DNA of 64,000 bases from Actinomycetota bacterium (lineage in GTDB: Bacteria > Actinomycetota > AC-67), in NCBI GenBank assembly GCA_041658565.1, contig JBAZZY010000002.1, forward strand, positions 167,089 through 231,088, read 5' to 3'. The stretch's first letter is position 1; every line of letters starts with the position of its first letter. The position numbers and the translations under genes were made by a program. The notes below the pieces were generated by a model. The model did no database searches, was not told the DNA's origin, and worked only from the letters and a program-made list of their open reading frames with translations. Positions 41,281 to 50,782 of this stretch are shown piece after piece.

Positions 41281-43248
41281 ATGCGAATGATGATCTCGCG
41301 CGCACTGGTTACCGCCGCCACAGTCGTCGCATTTGTCGTGTCGACGGCGACTCCGCTGCGCGCGCAGATTGACACAACTCCACCCGTGGCGACGATTTCG
41401 ACCACGTCCTCGCTGTCGGGCCCCGAAGAGGTTGCTTTTGATGAGGCGGCTCGCTCAGTGGATTCCGCAAACATCGTGTTGGAAGTCTCGGGATCAGGAG
41501 AGTATGTGTCCGTGCGTTTCGCGTGCACCGGTGCCGGCGGTGTCGCGGTTTCGTGCGAGAACGGTCCGGTCCTCCGGGTGGCGCTTGCCCCGCGCGGTCC
41601 CCTTGTTGCCGGCCAGACGTATTCAGTGACGGTGAATCCTTCTGGCGCCACCCCGGTGACGGACATGAGCGGAAACCAGGCGGCGACGACGAGCGCGACG
41701 TTTCGCGCGTCGGTCTCGGAGCAAGAGACGAGTCTTGGCGTCTTGTTCGGATGGCGCCCCGTGCAAAACGACAAGGCGCTGGGGGGGAGCTATCGCGCCG
41801 AGTTCGTGCGCGCGGCGCTTTCTTCCTTCAGCTTCAGCGGCACTTCGGTGAATTGGTACACGAAGACGGGTCCGGCGGAAGGGCGCGCGGCCGTGTACGT
41901 CGATGGCGCTGCGCAAGGTACGGTCGACAACTACTCGGCGTCCGAACGATTCGTTCGTCGCTCGTACCGAGGGTTTTCGGGAGGAACTCACCGGCTCATC
42001 ATTCGTGTCCTCGGCTCGAAGCGGTCCGCTAGTAGAGGAACCTGGATCGCAGTGGATGGGATCGGCGCTGCGGGAGTGGTTCACCGGACGCCGGCCGGGA
42101 CCTACCGCTGGGGTCTGGTTGCGGACGACGGGGCGCTGGGAGATCAGTACGCAGTGGCCGGCGCGCGCGGATCGAGCGCTAGGTTCACGTTCCGGGGAAC
42201 GGGCATCGATTGGTACACGAAGACGGGTCCTGATCAGGGACGTGCGGACGTCTACGTCGATGGCTCCCGTCGAGCAACGTTCGACAACTACGCGAGCAGC
42301 AGCCATTTCGGCGTACGGCGAACGATTTCCGGGCTGCGCGACGAAGTGCATGCCCTGAAGATCGTCGTTTTAGGCGCGAAGGCATCTGCTTCTCGGGGCA
42401 CCTTGGTGTCGATTGATTCGTGGCGATTGCGCGCGCCGACCACGGCCTTCAAACGGCTTGGGGTCTGGATCGACATCTGGGACTACGGGGTGAACCGGGG
42501 TCTGGATCCGGCCACGGAGATTCCGAAACTGCGGGATCACGGGGTCCGCACGATCTTCATTGAAACCGCGCGCTCTTCGGACTCGTCTGCATTTGTGCGG
42601 AAGTCAGCCCTGCCGGGTTGGATCGAGCGCGCGCACGCTGCGGGAATCAAGATCGTGGGGTGGTACTTGCCCTGGTACTGCGACACGATGGACACCGATG
42701 TCAGCAGGACGGTTGCGATCGCGCGCTATCGGACTCCGAACGGCCAAGCATTCGACGGGCTCGGGATCGACATCGAGTATCGACGCGGATGCGACTACGA
42801 CAACCATCTCTTCAACGCCGGGATCGTCGAACACCTTCGGCGGGTGCGCGCCGGTGCCGGCGGCACCTACCCAATCGTGGCTATCACCCCCGCGCCGTTG
42901 CAGATGGAGGTCAGTCCGTCGAGTTGGGCCGGATTCCCGTGGGCATCGATCGGCAGGTACTCCGATGCTGTGGCTCCGATGGGGTACTGGTCCTACCGGA
43001 CGGATTGCGACACGAAGCCGGAGCACTGTGCATACGGGTACTCCTTGGGTAACACAACTGAAGCCCGGAGGTTGACCGGGCTGCCAGTGCATTTGATTGG
43101 CGGGGTCGGCGACGACGTCACGACGTCGGAGGTTGCCGATTTTGTGAAGGCTGCCACCAACGCGCGCGCCTACGGCGGCAGCCTCTACGACCTCAGAACT
43201 ACGAAGTCGAGCTACTGGACGTCGCTCGAGAAACTCACCGGACTCTAG
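41281..43248 (+). CDS. Multidomain exported protein: Ig-like, two CBM-like repeats, glycosidase-like paralogue 3
   Basis: A 655-residue protein. After the signal peptide (ATPLRAQ) comes a short Ig-like/Big-type domain (residues 30-165). Two repeats of about 110 residues follow, sharing SFSFSGTSVNWYTKTGP or RFTFRGTGIDWYTKTGP, DNYSAS/DNYASS and VLGSKRSASRGTW/VLGAKASASRGTL; these look like beta-sandwich carbohydrate-binding modules. The C-terminal part is the same barrel as the two upstream genes (GVWIDIWDYG, GLGIDIEYRRG, SWAGFPW, YWSYRTDC, GGSLYDLRTT). ATG 41281 follows the stop of paralogue 2 by 32 bp. Confidence 0.8.
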   Translation: MRMMISRALVTAATVVAFVVSTATPLRAQIDTTPPVATISTTSSLSGPEEVAFDEAARSVDSANIVLEVSGSGEYVSVRFACTGAGGVAVSCENGPVLRVALAPRGPLVAGQTYSVTVNPSGATPVTDMSGNQAATTSATFRASVSEQETSLGVLFGWRPVQNDKALGGSYRAEFVRAALSSFSFSGTSVNWYTKTGPAEGRAAVYVDGAAQGTVDNYSASERFVRRSYRGFSGGTHRLIIRVLGSKRSASRGTWIAVDGIGAAGVVHRTPAGTYRWGLVADDGALGDQYAVAGARGSSARFTFRGTGIDWYTKTGPDQGRADVYVDGSRRATFDNYASSSHFGVRRTISGLRDEVHALKIVVLGAKASASRGTLVSIDSWRLRAPTTAFKRLGVWIDIWDYGVNRGLDPATEIPKLRDHGVRTIFIETARSSDSSAFVRKSALPGWIERAHAAGIKIVGWYLPWYCDTMDTDVSRTVAIARYRTPNGQAFDGLGIDIEYRRGCDYDNHLFNAGIVEHLRRVRAGAGGTYPIVAITPAPLQMEVSPSSWAGFPWASIGRYSDAVAPMGYWSYRTDCDTKPEHCAYGYSLGNTTEARRLTGLPVHLIGGVGDDVTTSEVADFVKAATNARAYGGSLYDLRTTKSSYWTSLEKLTGL

Positions 43249-43250
43249 CC

Positions 43251-43463
43251 GTGGCCGGACTGCGCACCGCCTACCTGGGTCAGTTCGGCGACGTTCATGC
43301 CGACCGCATCGCCGGAGCTCTTGAGGAGGCTGGGATCGCCTGGTCCTACAAGCAGCCCGGTTCGCTCACCCGCATGTTCTTCGCCGGCGACTGGGGCGTG
43401 CGCTTGTTTGTCGATGCCGACCGACTGCTGGAGGCCAAGGAGATCGTCGCGCGCACCGAGTAA
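43251..43463 (+). CDS. DUF2007-like small protein
   Basis: A 70-residue protein with the ferredoxin-like beta-alpha-beta pattern of DUF2007 (LGQFGDVHADRIAGALEEAGIAW... FFAGDWGVRLFVDADRLLEAKEIV), often called putative signal-transducing proteins. GTG 43251 begins 2 bp after the stop of the preceding gene, so it is co-transcribed. Function unknown. Confidence 0.75.
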   Translation: MAGLRTAYLGQFGDVHADRIAGALEEAGIAWSYKQPGSLTRMFFAGDWGVRLFVDADRLLEAKEIVARTE

Positions 43464-43592
43464 CAGATGCCCCGTTGCGGGCATTCTTCGTACAAGGGGC
43501 CATCGCGAAGTCTCACCGTGATCCGGCACGGACGGGCTAACCTGCCGCACGCCGGACGTCCGCGCGCGTTCTTCACGGTGAAGGCGATCAAC

Positions 43593-44882
43593 ATGGTGCG
43601 CAAACTCGCGATTATCACAGCCGCCGGCCTCGTGCTCGGCGTGTTTCCGCTGCGCGCCTCCGGCGCGCTTGCGGCGCCCGAGATCCGGCGTCCGGTCGCG
43701 GGGTCTTTCGTTTCCGCGGGACCTGTGGTGGTTTCGGGGCTCGCATCTTCCAGCTCGACCATCGACGTTGTCGACGTTCGCGACGGCAGGGTGCTCGCCA
43801 CTGCGACTGCGGCAAGCGGCGAGGCGCGCGCCCCCTGGTCGGTTACGGTTCCGCTCGGTGACGGGGCCTGGAGCATCCGCGCCGTCGAGCGGGGAGAGGC
43901 CCTTGTTTCCGACTCGGTGTCGTTTACCGCGGACGGTGTTCGTCCGTTCGCTCCGCGCATCGACACGCCGTCGGAGAACGGCGCTTCGGCGGCGGGAACG
44001 CCTGCTCGCGTTACCGGCGCAGCGGCCGACGACCGCGGGGTGCTCGCGGTGCAACTCGACTATTGGCTGCTGAACCAGCTCGTGCGCAGGGTCAATGCGG
44101 AGTGTGCTTGCGGACAGGCTCAAGTCACTTTCTCGGACCAGTTCCGACCTACGGCGCCGGGGTACTACGTCGTGAAGGCCACGACCTACGACCGTGCAGG
44201 TAATCGTTCTGACCCGACGTCTCGCGCGTTTGCGACATTTGATTTCGAGGCAGCGCCCGCAACGCCGGAGTTGACCGAGGTTCCGCCGGAGATCCTGTCG
44301 CCGGATACCGGCACGATTCTGGGCGGGAGCGCACCCACGACCGTCAAAGGAAGTGCGCCTCCGGGCGCGCGCGTCGAACTGATCCAAACCACGGCCGGAT
44401 CGGGGGAGATCGATCGTTCCGCTACGACAATCGCGGATCCACGAACCGGTAAGTGGACCATCAGCCACCGTTTTGGCGAGGGCGAGCACACCATCAGTGC
44501 GCAGTCTGTCGACTCGAAGGGGCGCGTCAGCCCGGCATCAGCGGCCGTCACATTCTTCGTTGATGCAACGAAGCCGGGTCTTCGGATCGAGACTGCGAGC
44601 GACGACTTGCCGATGACGTTCTTGCCGGGCCAGCCGATCGAGTTGCGCGGGATGGCCGGAGACGATCTTGCGCTTCTCGCGGTGCAACTCGACTACTGGT
44701 ATCTGGACAAGCTCGTTTTGCGGCAGAACGCGGTGTGCGAATGCTCTCGCCGCACCCAGGCGGTGTGGGTGGATCGTCCGGCGCTGTCGATGCCGGGGTA
44801 CTACCACGTAGAAGTGCGAGCAATTGATGTCGCCGGCAACCGCTCGACGACCGGCGTCCTCACGTTCATCAAAGCCCCCTAG
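43593..44882 (+). CDS. Exported protein with Ig-like repeats
   Basis: A 429-residue secreted protein. After a signal peptide come Ig-like beta-sandwich modules (Big-type). Two long segments are duplicates: DDRGVLAVQLDYWLLNQLVRR with NAECAC and PGYYVVKATTYDRAGNRS, and DDLALLAVQLDYWYLDKLVLR with NAVCEC and PGYYHVEVRAIDVAGNRS. The paired CxC motifs suggest a disulfide or metal site at the domain surface. ATG 43593 is preferred because the signal peptide begins there; the upstream frame is unlikely coding. Confidence 0.75.
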   Translation: MVRKLAIITAAGLVLGVFPLRASGALAAPEIRRPVAGSFVSAGPVVVSGLASSSSTIDVVDVRDGRVLATATAASGEARAPWSVTVPLGDGAWSIRAVERGEALVSDSVSFTADGVRPFAPRIDTPSENGASAAGTPARVTGAAADDRGVLAVQLDYWLLNQLVRRVNAECACGQAQVTFSDQFRPTAPGYYVVKATTYDRAGNRSDPTSRAFATFDFEAAPATPELTEVPPEILSPDTGTILGGSAPTTVKGSAPPGARVELIQTTAGSGEIDRSATTIADPRTGKWTISHRFGEGEHTISAQSVDSKGRVSPASAAVTFFVDATKPGLRIETASDDLPMTFLPGQPIELRGMAGDDLALLAVQLDYWYLDKLVLRQNAVCECSRRTQAVWVDRPALSMPGYYHVEVRAIDVAGNRSTTGVLTFIKAP

Positions 44883-44918
44883 ACGCGCCTGAGAACGCCG
44901 GTTCGACTCGGCCTGGGT

Positions 44919-44924
44919 TAGCAT
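44919..44924 (+). promoter_or_regulatory. -10 box of tRNA-Leu
   Basis: TAGCAT lies 8 bases upstream of the tRNA gene. No -35 box is recognisable at the usual distance. Confidence 0.3.
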
Positions 44925-44932
44925 CACCCCGG

Positions 44933-45020
44933 GCCCGGGTGGCGAAATGGCAGACGCGGGAGCCTTAAAAGCTCCGGCTCCGAAAGGGGCGTGGGGGTTC
45001 GAGTCCCTCCCCGGGCACCA
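44933..45020 (+). tRNA. tRNA-Leu (anticodon TAA)
   Basis: A class II tRNA of 88 bases. The acceptor GCCCGGG pairs with CCCGGGC. The anticodon stem GGAGC/GCTCC holds loop CTTAAAA with anticodon TAA. A long variable arm follows, and the T arm has GGTTCGAGTCC. The discriminator is A and CCA is encoded. Confidence 0.95.
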
Positions 45021-45032
45021 AAGGGTGTTCTG

Positions 45033-47390
45033 TTATCCGATTGTCAGTGCGTAGGTCCCGGCTTGTGGAAGCGTGATCCGCAGGGTGTTGCCGGCGTAGG
45101 TTGCTGTTGCTCCGACGACCTGCGGAGCCGCGTCCCAGGCCCCGGTCAGCACGAGTTCCGTCGGGCCGTCGGTTGTGATCGAGCCGGCAATCTGCGCTCC
45201 CGTAGCCAACCCCATCCCCGCGAGGTCCAAGGTGCCCGCCGAGAGGTTGGTAAGCGTTGCGGTGAACGTGTTCCGGGGTGCTGTGCGGCCGTTCCCGAGC
45301 CACGCGAGGCCGGTCATCTGGTACGGCGTTCCCTGCTCGCCGACGCCGGCTTCGGGGATCGTCAGGACTTCGGCGGTGCCGCGTCCGTTGGTCACCGCAT
45401 CGATCGTTCCCCATGACTTCGGGTCGGGGCGTCCGTCGGAGAGGTGTTCAACATTGCGGACTTCCAGGCCGCTCACCCAGTACGCTCGATTGAAGCGGTA
45501 GCCCAAGTCCAGGCTGGCGTTGTTTACGCTGATCGTGCTCACCGCGCGTTCGAGTGCCGGCCACGTTCGATAGGTCACGCGCGCCGGGTTTGGGTCGCGC
45601 CGGAATCGGTTCAGGTAGTTCGCGGCCTCTTCCCAGCGGTCCATAATCGCCGCGGTGTAGTGCTCGGCTCCTACCAGGGCGTACATCCTATGCCGGTATC
45701 CGAGTTCGACGAACTTCGCCTGCATTGCCAGGACGCCGCTGATCGGAGCCAACTCGTCGTCGGTGCCGTGGTAGATCACGTAGGGGACGTTGCGCGCGTT
45801 TTCGATCACGTTGTAGAGCAGCTCCGCTTGCGCATCCCCACCGTTCGCGCCCTGGCTCGGGTCCGACTCGTTCTGCGGAGTTCCGAGCCACATACCCTGG
45901 GTGACCGCTCCATCTTGCGGCGATGCTCCGGCGAAGCGATCCGGGTACAGCATGGGGAACAGCCACGAGGCGAATCCGCCCATCGAGTAGCCGGTCATGT
46001 AGACGCGGTCGGGGTCGATCGGGAACGCGCTCATGGCGTCGTCCCACACTTGCAGGAAGTCCTCCTGTCCGCGCCCGACGTACCAGGACGAGGTTCCGCG
46101 AGCCGACGGGAAGATCATGATGTTGTTCTTCGCCTCGCCGAACTGGCGCAGCAATCCCGGTACCCACGCCGCGGCGTCGTGCGCGTGTCCGCCGCGGTAG
46201 TGCGTCCACCACGTTGCTGGAAGGATGGATCCCGGTCGGTACGCCGAGGGCAGGTAGACGCCGTAGTGCTGAAAGCGGCCTTGGAAATAGTCGTTGATCT
46301 CTTGTTCAACGTTGACCGGGGATTCCGACTCGTAGATCCGTTCCCAGTAGCCGGGACGCGGTTCGAAGACCTGCGAGTACCCGGATTGCAGCCGGCCGAG
46401 GTCGACCGGAGTGAGATAGCGGTCGATGTTTCCGTCTCGCAGCGCCAGCGACTGGTCTCGGTCCATCCAGATCCGCTGCGGTTCGTCGAAGCGGAAGGCC
46501 ACATTCAGCAGATCCGACTTTGCGTCGCCGGATTTCACTGCGCTCAGCCCGCCGTTGCCGTCGGAGACGGCGGTCGCGACGGCGATGCGTGGGGTCGAAG
46601 GCAGGTCCGTGAGCGCGCTGCGCGAGATCGAGACCTCGATGGCGTTGATGAAGTCCGAGGAGTTCGTCGCGACGGTGATGCACTCGACGCACGACGCGAT
46701 GGCGACGCCTTCGTGGGACTCCGCGAGCACTGCATTGCCGCCGACGAGGAACGCGTGCTCTGCGCCGGTGGTGATGCCGCCGGGGGCTGCGTATGAACCA
46801 CCTTGCTTGGTGTCGACGAGCACGAGTGCCGCAGTCGTCGATCCGGTCATGCCGGCGGTTCGGATGAGGAAGTGCAGGGCATCATCGTCTGCTGCGATGC
46901 GAACCTCTTCGATGTCGGCTTCGCTTCGGATGGCCGCGTCGTTGACGTTGCCGTAGTGCGCGACGGCACAAACGGTTTCTCCGCATTCCACACCGAATTG
47001 CTCTCCGGCGGCCTGGGGCAGCGCTTCGGCGCGGTAGGTGCGCGGCTCAAGGCCGTTTGCCTGGTCGGTCAGTGCGACCCGCGTCGCGTCCTGGCCGTCG
47101 TCGGCGCCCCACCCGTCCATCAAGTAGTCCTGATAGACGTATTCGCCTGCCGAGTAGATCGACGTTCCGGCGTACCGAGTGATGTCTCCGGTCCAGTCGG
47201 AGATGTTCCCATCGGCGGTTTTGGCTGTGGGCGTCACGGTTGCCGTGGCGGACGTGATGAGTCCGGCGCCGCGCGCGGCTTGCGGTCCGAACAGCGTTAG
47301 GTCGGGCACGGCGTCGGGAATCACCGCCTGTCCCAGTCCCGGCGCCAACGCACTAAGAACAGCGACCACGGCAAACAAGCGACCACGCAT
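45033..47390 (-). CDS. Secreted esterase / PHB-depolymerase-like alpha/beta-hydrolase
   Basis: A 785-residue exported enzyme. A signal peptide (MRGRLFAVVAVLSALAPGLG) precedes a large N-terminal beta-rich region (30-330). The catalytic alpha/beta-hydrolase domain has GYSMGG as the nucleophile elbow, TDDELAP for the acid and GAEHY for the histidine. The C-terminal part (about 600-785) is a beta-sandwich with an ending (GTYALTIG) like carbohydrate-binding or sorting modules. GGGGAG precedes ATG 47390. The substrate (polyester, acetylated glycan or peptide) is open. It faces away from the GH92 gene. Confidence 0.8.
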   Translation of the reverse strand: MRGRLFAVVAVLSALAPGLGQAVIPDAVPDLTLFGPQAARGAGLITSATATVTPTAKTADGNISDWTGDITRYAGTSIYSAGEYVYQDYLMDGWGADDGQDATRVALTDQANGLEPRTYRAEALPQAAGEQFGVECGETVCAVAHYGNVNDAAIRSEADIEEVRIAADDDALHFLIRTAGMTGSTTAALVLVDTKQGGSYAAPGGITTGAEHAFLVGGNAVLAESHEGVAIASCVECITVATNSSDFINAIEVSISRSALTDLPSTPRIAVATAVSDGNGGLSAVKSGDAKSDLLNVAFRFDEPQRIWMDRDQSLALRDGNIDRYLTPVDLGRLQSGYSQVFEPRPGYWERIYESESPVNVEQEINDYFQGRFQHYGVYLPSAYRPGSILPATWWTHYRGGHAHDAAAWVPGLLRQFGEAKNNIMIFPSARGTSSWYVGRGQEDFLQVWDDAMSAFPIDPDRVYMTGYSMGGFASWLFPMLYPDRFAGASPQDGAVTQGMWLGTPQNESDPSQGANGGDAQAELLYNVIENARNVPYVIYHGTDDELAPISGVLAMQAKFVELGYRHRMYALVGAEHYTAAIMDRWEEAANYLNRFRRDPNPARVTYRTWPALERAVSTISVNNASLDLGYRFNRAYWVSGLEVRNVEHLSDGRPDPKSWGTIDAVTNGRGTAEVLTIPEAGVGEQGTPYQMTGLAWLGNGRTAPRNTFTATLTNLSAGTLDLAGMGLATGAQIAGSITTDGPTELVLTGAWDAAPQVVGATATYAGNTLRITLPQAGTYALTIG

Positions 47391-47573
47391 GTTCGGCTCC
47401 CCTCGGTAGAACTCTCGCTACCCCGGTTCGCCCTCGGGTGGGCGGACTCCTTTAGGGAACCTCCACAGGGCAAAGGCGCCGGGGTCGGGGTAATCACCAA
47501 AAGGACCTGCGAGGGTGCGGGGCGAACCCACATCCAACGCGAGCGGCGTCGAGCCGTTGAGGGAGGTTGCCGG

Positions 47574-49877
47574 GTGAGGGCACGACGTTTCGTTGCCGGT
47601 GTTGTTGTGATGCTGATGCTTCCGGTGGCGTCGCGGGCCGGCACCGACGATCCCGCCGCGTGGGTGGACCCCTTCATCGGGACGCTGGTGCCCGGCTTCG
47701 TGAATCCTGGACCCGTGTTGCCGCACGGCATGGTCGCGCTGGGACCCGACACCGAAGGGCCCCTCAACTACGGCGGCTACTACAGGCACAACTCCCTCAT
47801 CACCGGGTTCAGTCACATACATATGTCGGCGGGCGTGCCGCGCGGAGCGCAGATCCCCCTGATGCCGGTGACCGGCGAGGTGCTTGGAGGAGACCTGTCC
47901 GACATTGGGTGGACTCAGCCGGTCCCGGCCTACTCTTCTGCGTTCGATCATGCGACCGAAGTTGCGGAGCCGGGGTACTACGCGGTTCAGCTCGATCGGT
48001 ACGCAATCGGAGCCGAGCTGACCGCGACCGAGCGCGCGGGGATGCACCGGTACCGCTTCCCGGCCGGAGTTGCATCCAAGATTGTGGTGGACGTGGGTCG
48101 GGACTTGGGCGGTCGTCATCCTGCTTCGGCGACCCTTGTCGACGACCGGACGCTTGCCGGAAGCATCACAACTTCGACCGGACCGAATCACACGATTCAC
48201 TTTGTGGCGCGCTTCGACCGTTCGGTGCTTGCCGCACATTCGCTGGAGGGCGAGCTGCTGATGCCGGGGTCCACCCTTTCCGCGGACGGCGCAGGTGTAG
48301 TGCTGGACTTCGGCAGCGACGGCGGGGTGTTGGTAGCGAAGGTTGGGATCTCCTACGTAGACCAGGCCGGCGCGGCGGGAAACCTGGACGCGGAGATTCC
48401 CCGGTGGGACTTCGACGAAGTTCGGAGCGATGCCGTGGCCGAGTGGAGGCGCGCGCTCTCGCGCGTGGAGGTCGAGGGGGGAACGGCCGCGGAGCGGATC
48501 TCGTTCACGACGGCTCTCTATCACTCGCAGTTGTTCCCCAACGTCGCGAGCGACGTTGACGGCCGATACTTGGGGGCCGATGGGGAAATCCACTCCGGTA
48601 ATCGCCCCCACTACAGCCACTTCTCTCTATGGGACAGCTATCGCGGGCAGAATCAGCTTCTCGCCGAGATCGATCCGGTCGCCTACCGCGACATGATCGG
48701 ATCGCTTCTGGACTTCCACCGCCAGTCTGGATCGCTGCCTCGTTGGCAACTCGCCAACCGGGATCAAGGTTCGATGTCGGGGGATCCGGTGATCCCGTTC
48801 GTCGCGGAAGGATGGTGCCGAGGGCTCGTCCCGGACGACGCGAAGCCGGAGCTGTTTGAAGCGATGCGCGAGATGGTGGAGCGACGACCCGAATACATCG
48901 AACATGGATATCAGCCTGTTCGTCCCCCGGAGTCGTCTTGGGAGGTCTACGAGGGAGGACCCGGGAGTACGGGGACGAGTCTGGAGTACGGTGTTGCGGA
49001 ATTCTCGCTCGCGCTCATGGCGGATCGGTTGGAGCGCGAGACCGATCGCGACACGATGGTCGCGCGCGCCATGAACTATCGCAATCTTCTGGATCCGCAG
49101 ACGGGTTGGATTCGTCCGCGATTCGCCGACGGATCGTGGCTCGAACCCTTTCACCCCGAACTGGGATATGGATTCCAGGAGGGCACCTCCTGGCAGTACT
49201 CCTGGCTGGCGATGCAGGACTTGCGGGGGCTGTTCGATCGGATGGGTGGCGATTCCGTAGTGCGGGATCGGCTCGACACGCTGCTGGCGTTTCCGGCAAC
49301 CGCAACGGTGCCGGTTCTGCCTGCGAAGGCGCAGAACCAGGCGACGGTCTTCGGCATTGCCTATTACGGCAATCAGTACGCGCCGGGCAACGAACACGAT
49401 CTGGAGGCGCCGTTCCTCTATAACTACGCGGGCGCGCCGTGGAAGACGCAGGCGTCCGCGCGAGGCGTGGTGTCGGTGTTCACCCCGACTCCGGACGGAC
49501 TTCCGGGCAACGACGACCTCGGCGCCTTGTCGGGCTGGCTGGTATGGGCGATGCTCGGCATCTATCCGATGACGCCCGGCGCTCCCATGTACACGGTTGC
49601 AAGTCCGGTGTTCACTTCGGCTGTGGTGCATCGGCCGACCGGGGATCTAACGATTTCCGCCCCGAACGCTTCGACGACGGCCAAGTACGTGCAGAGCGCG
49701 ACGCTGAACGGAGCGCCGCTTGATCGGGCGTGGTTCACGGAGTCGGATCTGCAGGACGGCGCGACTGTGACTCTGGCGATGGATGCGATACCCAACGTCG
49801 CATGGGGAGCCGCGCCCCAGGATGCCCCGCCGTCGGCAAGCACGCACGCGTTGGACGCGTTCGGCTGCGGCGGGTGA
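47574..49877 (+). CDS. Secreted alpha-mannosidase, GH92 family
   Basis: A 767-residue exported exo-alpha-mannosidase. The signal peptide ends near SRAGTDD. The family's opening WVDPFIGT and the block GPVLPHGMVALGPDT, GYYRHNSLITGFSHIH are canonical. The catalytic region is represented by GTSWQYSWLAMQDLRGL, GNEHDLEAPFLYNYAGAPWKTQ and GNDDLGALSGWLVWAMLGIYP. GH92 enzymes use calcium and an inverting mechanism, with the general base in the GNDDLGALS region. GTG 47574 follows GGGAGG. In a cell that makes O-mannosylated proteins, it could recycle such glycans (inference). Confidence 0.93.
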   Translation: MRARRFVAGVVVMLMLPVASRAGTDDPAAWVDPFIGTLVPGFVNPGPVLPHGMVALGPDTEGPLNYGGYYRHNSLITGFSHIHMSAGVPRGAQIPLMPVTGEVLGGDLSDIGWTQPVPAYSSAFDHATEVAEPGYYAVQLDRYAIGAELTATERAGMHRYRFPAGVASKIVVDVGRDLGGRHPASATLVDDRTLAGSITTSTGPNHTIHFVARFDRSVLAAHSLEGELLMPGSTLSADGAGVVLDFGSDGGVLVAKVGISYVDQAGAAGNLDAEIPRWDFDEVRSDAVAEWRRALSRVEVEGGTAAERISFTTALYHSQLFPNVASDVDGRYLGADGEIHSGNRPHYSHFSLWDSYRGQNQLLAEIDPVAYRDMIGSLLDFHRQSGSLPRWQLANRDQGSMSGDPVIPFVAEGWCRGLVPDDAKPELFEAMREMVERRPEYIEHGYQPVRPPESSWEVYEGGPGSTGTSLEYGVAEFSLALMADRLERETDRDTMVARAMNYRNLLDPQTGWIRPRFADGSWLEPFHPELGYGFQEGTSWQYSWLAMQDLRGLFDRMGGDSVVRDRLDTLLAFPATATVPVLPAKAQNQATVFGIAYYGNQYAPGNEHDLEAPFLYNYAGAPWKTQASARGVVSVFTPTPDGLPGNDDLGALSGWLVWAMLGIYPMTPGAPMYTVASPVFTSAVVHRPTGDLTISAPNASTTAKYVQSATLNGAPLDRAWFTESDLQDGATVTLAMDAIPNVAWGAAPQDAPPSASTHALDAFGCGG

Positions 49878-49882
49878 TTCGC

Positions 49883-50782
49883 CTAGCGTGAGGTGGTGCT
49901 TCGCGGTTCCTTGCGCGCATCCGTCTCTTCGGTGCGAGCAGGGCGCTCGACCTCGGGGGCGATCAGGTCCGCGAGGCGAGCGAGCGAGCGTTCGATCTCA
50001 TCGACGCGATCATCTTCGGCCCTGATCTGGTCGGCCATCAGCAGGCTTCCGCCGGTGACTGCGAAGACGAGCGTAGCCAGACCGGCGCTCGCAAGATACG
50101 GGATCTGGCGCGCGATTACGGGTTCCAGGCTGATCTTCAGATAGCCGATCAGCGCGGCTGCCGCAGCGGCTGTGATGAATCCGAGGCCGGCGATCAGTCG
50201 CCAGCGGCGGGTCGGTGTCGGCATGGCTTCCTCCTCGGGGTGCATCAGGTCATTGGATGTGGCTGCGCGCGCGCGCGCAGCGAGGCCGGCAGTGCGCGCG
50301 CGCCGTCTCCTTCTGGGGCCTGCATAGCTGAGCGCTGCGGGAAAAGCGATCGCCACGGCAACGATGCCCGTCCCCACGATTCCGTGCGCGGCCGCAAGAG
50401 CGTTTCCAAACGTGGTTGCAGGCCCAGTGGATGGAGACGGCGCCGGATTGGCTGGGGACGTCGCCGGCGATGGTGGATCGAAGTTTGGAATGCTCGGCTC
50501 GAAGGGGGCGAGATCTCCAGGAGAGAGAGTCTCGGTGGGCGTGGGGGTTGGAACAGGGGTGGGCGTTGACGTGGTTGTCGGAGTCGGCGTCGGCGTGGGG
50601 GATGCCGTGTGCGTCGGCGTCGGAGTCGGCGTGGGTGAGGGAGAAGGGCTTCCCGTCGGCAGCCCCGGGACGTCCGACGGCAGCGGCACTTGCGCGCGCG
50701 CGCCCGGAGCCCCGACCCAGGCGGCGGCGACAACGACCGCCGCGATCGCGATCGCCTGCAGCGCGCGCGCGATTCTAGGCAC
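49883..50782 (-). CDS. Pro/Thr-rich membrane protein, last gene of the liv operon
   Basis: A 299-residue protein. An N-terminal signal or anchor helix is followed by a Pro/Thr/Ser-rich linker (about residues 40-115, runs of TPTPTP). A transmembrane helix lies at about 125-150, and two more at about 195-220 and 230-255. The end is a charged coiled segment (AEDDRVDEIERSLARLADLI). GTG 50782 overlaps livF's stop by 8 bp. A strong internal site, GAGGAGG before ATG 50224, could start a 113-residue C-terminal product in the same frame. The Thr-rich part is a plausible O-mannosylation target. Confidence 0.6.
   Translation of the reverse strand: MPRIARALQAIAIAAVVVAAAWVGAPGARAQVPLPSDVPGLPTGSPSPSPTPTPTPTHTASPTPTPTPTTTSTPTPVPTPTPTETLSPGDLAPFEPSIPNFDPPSPATSPANPAPSPSTGPATTFGNALAAAHGIVGTGIVAVAIAFPAALSYAGPRRRRRARTAGLAARARAATSNDLMHPEEEAMPTPTRRWRLIAGLGFITAAAAAALIGYLKISLEPVIARQIPYLASAGLATLVFAVTGGSLLMADQIRAEDDRVDEIERSLARLADLIAPEVERPARTEETDARKEPRSTTSR
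50224..50236 (-). promoter_or_regulatory. Internal ribosome-binding site inside the Pro/Thr-rich gene
   Basis: GAGGAGGAAGCC immediately precedes an in-frame ATG (50224). The 113-residue protein from here would contain two transmembrane helices and the coiled end. Confidence 0.45.

Noticed and set aside
50540..50680. Repetitive GTGGGCGT-like DNA read as a tandem repeat array or CRISPR
   Set aside because: It codes for the Pro/Thr linker of an exported membrane protein and lacks spacers.
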